Positions 62,773 to 64,000 of a stretch of DNA of 64,000 nt are shown here, piece by piece; positions within the stretch are counted from its first letter, which is position 1; each line of letters begins with the position of its first letter. The stretch covers positions 1-64,000 of the forward strand of contig DBFVEH010000026.1 in NCBI GenBank assembly GCA_048526005.1. The letters run 5' to 3'. Under the pieces are notes generated by a model. It was not told the DNA's origin. It searched no databases and saw only the letters and a list, made by a program, of their open reading frames with translations. The DNA comes from QALR01 sp900552255. Its GTDB lineage: Bacteria > Bacillota > Clostridia > Oscillospirales > CAG-272. The position numbers were made by a program, and so were the translations under genes.

Positions 62773-64000
62773 ATGATTACAATAGAACAACTGAACGCCA
62801 TCAAAGCGGCATATGCGCCTAAGGTGGAAATGCGCCACGGTCATGGACACTTTGTCGACGCCGGCGACGGCATCCGCAAGGATGTGCTGATCTGCGGCGG
62901 TACGGGATGTACTTCCTCAAACTCCATGGCGGTCAAGGATGCTCTCCTTGCGGAGCTGAAAACTGCCGGCATCGCAGACGAAATCAAGGTCGTCACAACC
63001 GGATGTTTCGGACTCTGCGCGCTCGGTCCGATTATGATCGTCTACCCCGAGGGCACCTTTTACAGCAAGGTAAAGCCGGAGGACATGCCGGAAATCGTAA
63101 AAGAGCATCTTGTTGGCGGCAGACCTGTCCGCCACCTGCTCTATCATGAAACGGTCAAGGGCGACGACATTCTCGCGCTCGACCAAACGCCCTTCTACGC
63201 CAAGCAGAAGCGCGTCGCGCTTCGCAACTGCGGCGTCATCGATCCCGAATGCATCAAGGAATACATAGCGGTCGACGGTTATCAGGCGCTCGCAAAGGTG
63301 CTCACCACCATGACGCCTGCGGACGTCATCAAAACCGTGCTCGATTCGGGACTTCGCGGCCGCGGCGGTGCCGGCTTCCCGACGGGAAGAAAATGGATGT
63401 TCGCCGAAGCACAGCCTGCCGGCAAAAAATATGTCGTCTGCAACGCCGACGAGGGCGACCCGGGCGCTTTCATGGACCGCTCCGTGCTTGAAGGAGATCC
63501 GCACGCCGTGCTCGAGGCTATGGCGATCGCCGGCTACGCGATCGGCGCCGACGAGGGTTATATCTATGTCCGCGCGGAATATCCGATCGCCGTGCATAGA
63601 CTTCAAATCGCCATCAAGCAGGCGGAAGAAGAGGGACTTCTCGGCGAGAACATCTTCGGCACCGGTTTCAACTTCAAAATCACGCTTCGCCTCGGCGCCG
63701 GCGCGTTCGTCTGCGGCGAGGAAACCGCCCTTTTGACCTCCATCGAAGGACATCGCGGCGAGCCGCGTCCCCGTCCTCCATTCCCGGCAGTCAAGGGACT
63801 TTTCGGCAAGCCCACGATCATCAACAACGTGGAAACGCTCGCCAATATCTGCCAAATCATTCTCAACGGCGCGGAATGGTTCGCGTCGATGGGTACGGAA
63901 AAGTCCAAAGGCACAAAGGTATTCGCGCTCGGCGGCAAGATCACGAACACCGGTCTTGTCGAAATCCCGATGGGCACGACGCTTCGCGAGGTCGTCGAGG
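62773..64000 (+). CDS. nuoF: NADH-binding 51-kDa subunit, 5' part (truncated by window end)
   Basis: The first 409 codons are present. An N-terminal ferredoxin-like [2Fe-2S] domain (ICGGTGCTSSNSMAV, CFGLCALGP) is followed by the NADH/FMN-binding core with RGRGGAGFPTGRKW, VCNADEGDPGAFMDR and GAGAFVCGEETALLTSIEG. The fused N-terminal domain is typical of HydB/HndC-type subunits of bifurcating hydrogenases. The gene runs off the window. The start has AAAGGAAA 11 nt upstream. Confidence 0.93.
   Translation, partial: MITIEQLNAIKAAYAPKVEMRHGHGHFVDAGDGIRKDVLICGGTGCTSSNSMAVKDALLAELKTAGIADEIKVVTTGCFGLCALGPIMIVYPEGTFYSKVKPEDMPEIVKEHLVGGRPVRHLLYHETVKGDDILALDQTPFYAKQKRVALRNCGVIDPECIKEYIAVDGYQALAKVLTTMTPADVIKTVLDSGLRGRGGAGFPTGRKWMFAEAQPAGKKYVVCNADEGDPGAFMDRSVLEGDPHAVLEAMAIAGYAIGADEGYIYVRAEYPIAVHRLQIAIKQAEEEGLLGENIFGTGFNFKITLRLGAGAFVCGEETALLTSIEGHRGEPRPRPPFPAVKGLFGKPTIINNVETLANICQIILNGAEWFASMGTEKSKGTKVFALGGKITNTGLVEIPMGTTLREVVE

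Noticed and set aside
62917..63855. 312-codon minus-strand frame in nuoF
   Set aside because: Antisense shadow; nuoF motifs are clear on the plus strand.

Overview
This window reads as the chromosome of an anaerobic Clostridia-type Firmicute, probably a gut member of the Oscillospirales or Christensenellales. Evidence is the DnaD/DnaC (DnaI-like) loader pair, ClpC with Firmicute-style ribosome binding sites, a SleB-type hydrolase, a bifurcating-type NuoE/NuoF pair, and a Tn1549-like integrative element. Assignment below class level is inference from gene content only.

Left flank (1-7315, host). The 3' part of an RHS-repeat gene, with a decayed tail, is followed by a promoter and a three-gene operon: a membrane-anchored metallo-beta-lactamase-fold protein, a secreted SGNH hydrolase and a membrane-anchored seven-repeat RCC1-like propeller. 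It ends in a strong terminator. Then come a frameshifted NUDIX gene, a secreted SleB-like hydrolase, a uridine-kinase-like P-loop kinase and the 5' half of a host tRNA-Leu(CAA).

Integrated element (about 7306-48255, 40.9 kb). The tyrosine integrase sits at the left end. The 10-bp core at 7306-7315 recurs at 48246-48255. The host tRNA-Leu is cut in its anticodon loop: its two halves lie 41 kb apart and refold together into a perfect tRNA. The element carries its own intact tRNA-Leu(CAA) 150 bp inside the left end. Inside are, from left to right: int, an xis-like gene, a MazF-family gene and a sigma factor; a potassium-uptake island (kdpFABC, trkAH, kdpDE, two accessory membrane genes) whose three promoters share one 22-bp tandem operator; a CHAP hydrolase, a PAPS-reductase-like gene, sortase and cytosine-methylase remnants joined by a deletion, and small mobile-element genes; an AAA/DUF4143 ATPase; a group II intron; ardA; a giant Cna-B adhesin with a thioester domain; a lipoprotein; parA and a nonsense-interrupted parB; and a defence patch of a Fic protein and an AT-rich Gabija-like OLD-nuclease/UvrD-helicase pair. 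A second xis-like gene closes the right end. I see no VirB4, VirD4, VirB6 or relaxase gene, so the element appears to have lost autonomous conjugation.

Right flank (48301-64000, host). clpC and yifB/comM are divergent. Next come a GNAT gene and dnaD-dnaC, which is preceded by a dense DnaA-box cluster. A compact mrp - LMW phosphatase - rimI - tsaD operon follows. uxaC and a KDPG-aldolase/VOC fusion gene are divergent and form parts of hexuronate catabolism. The window ends in nuoE and a truncated nuoF of a soluble NADH-linked, hydrogenase-type complex.
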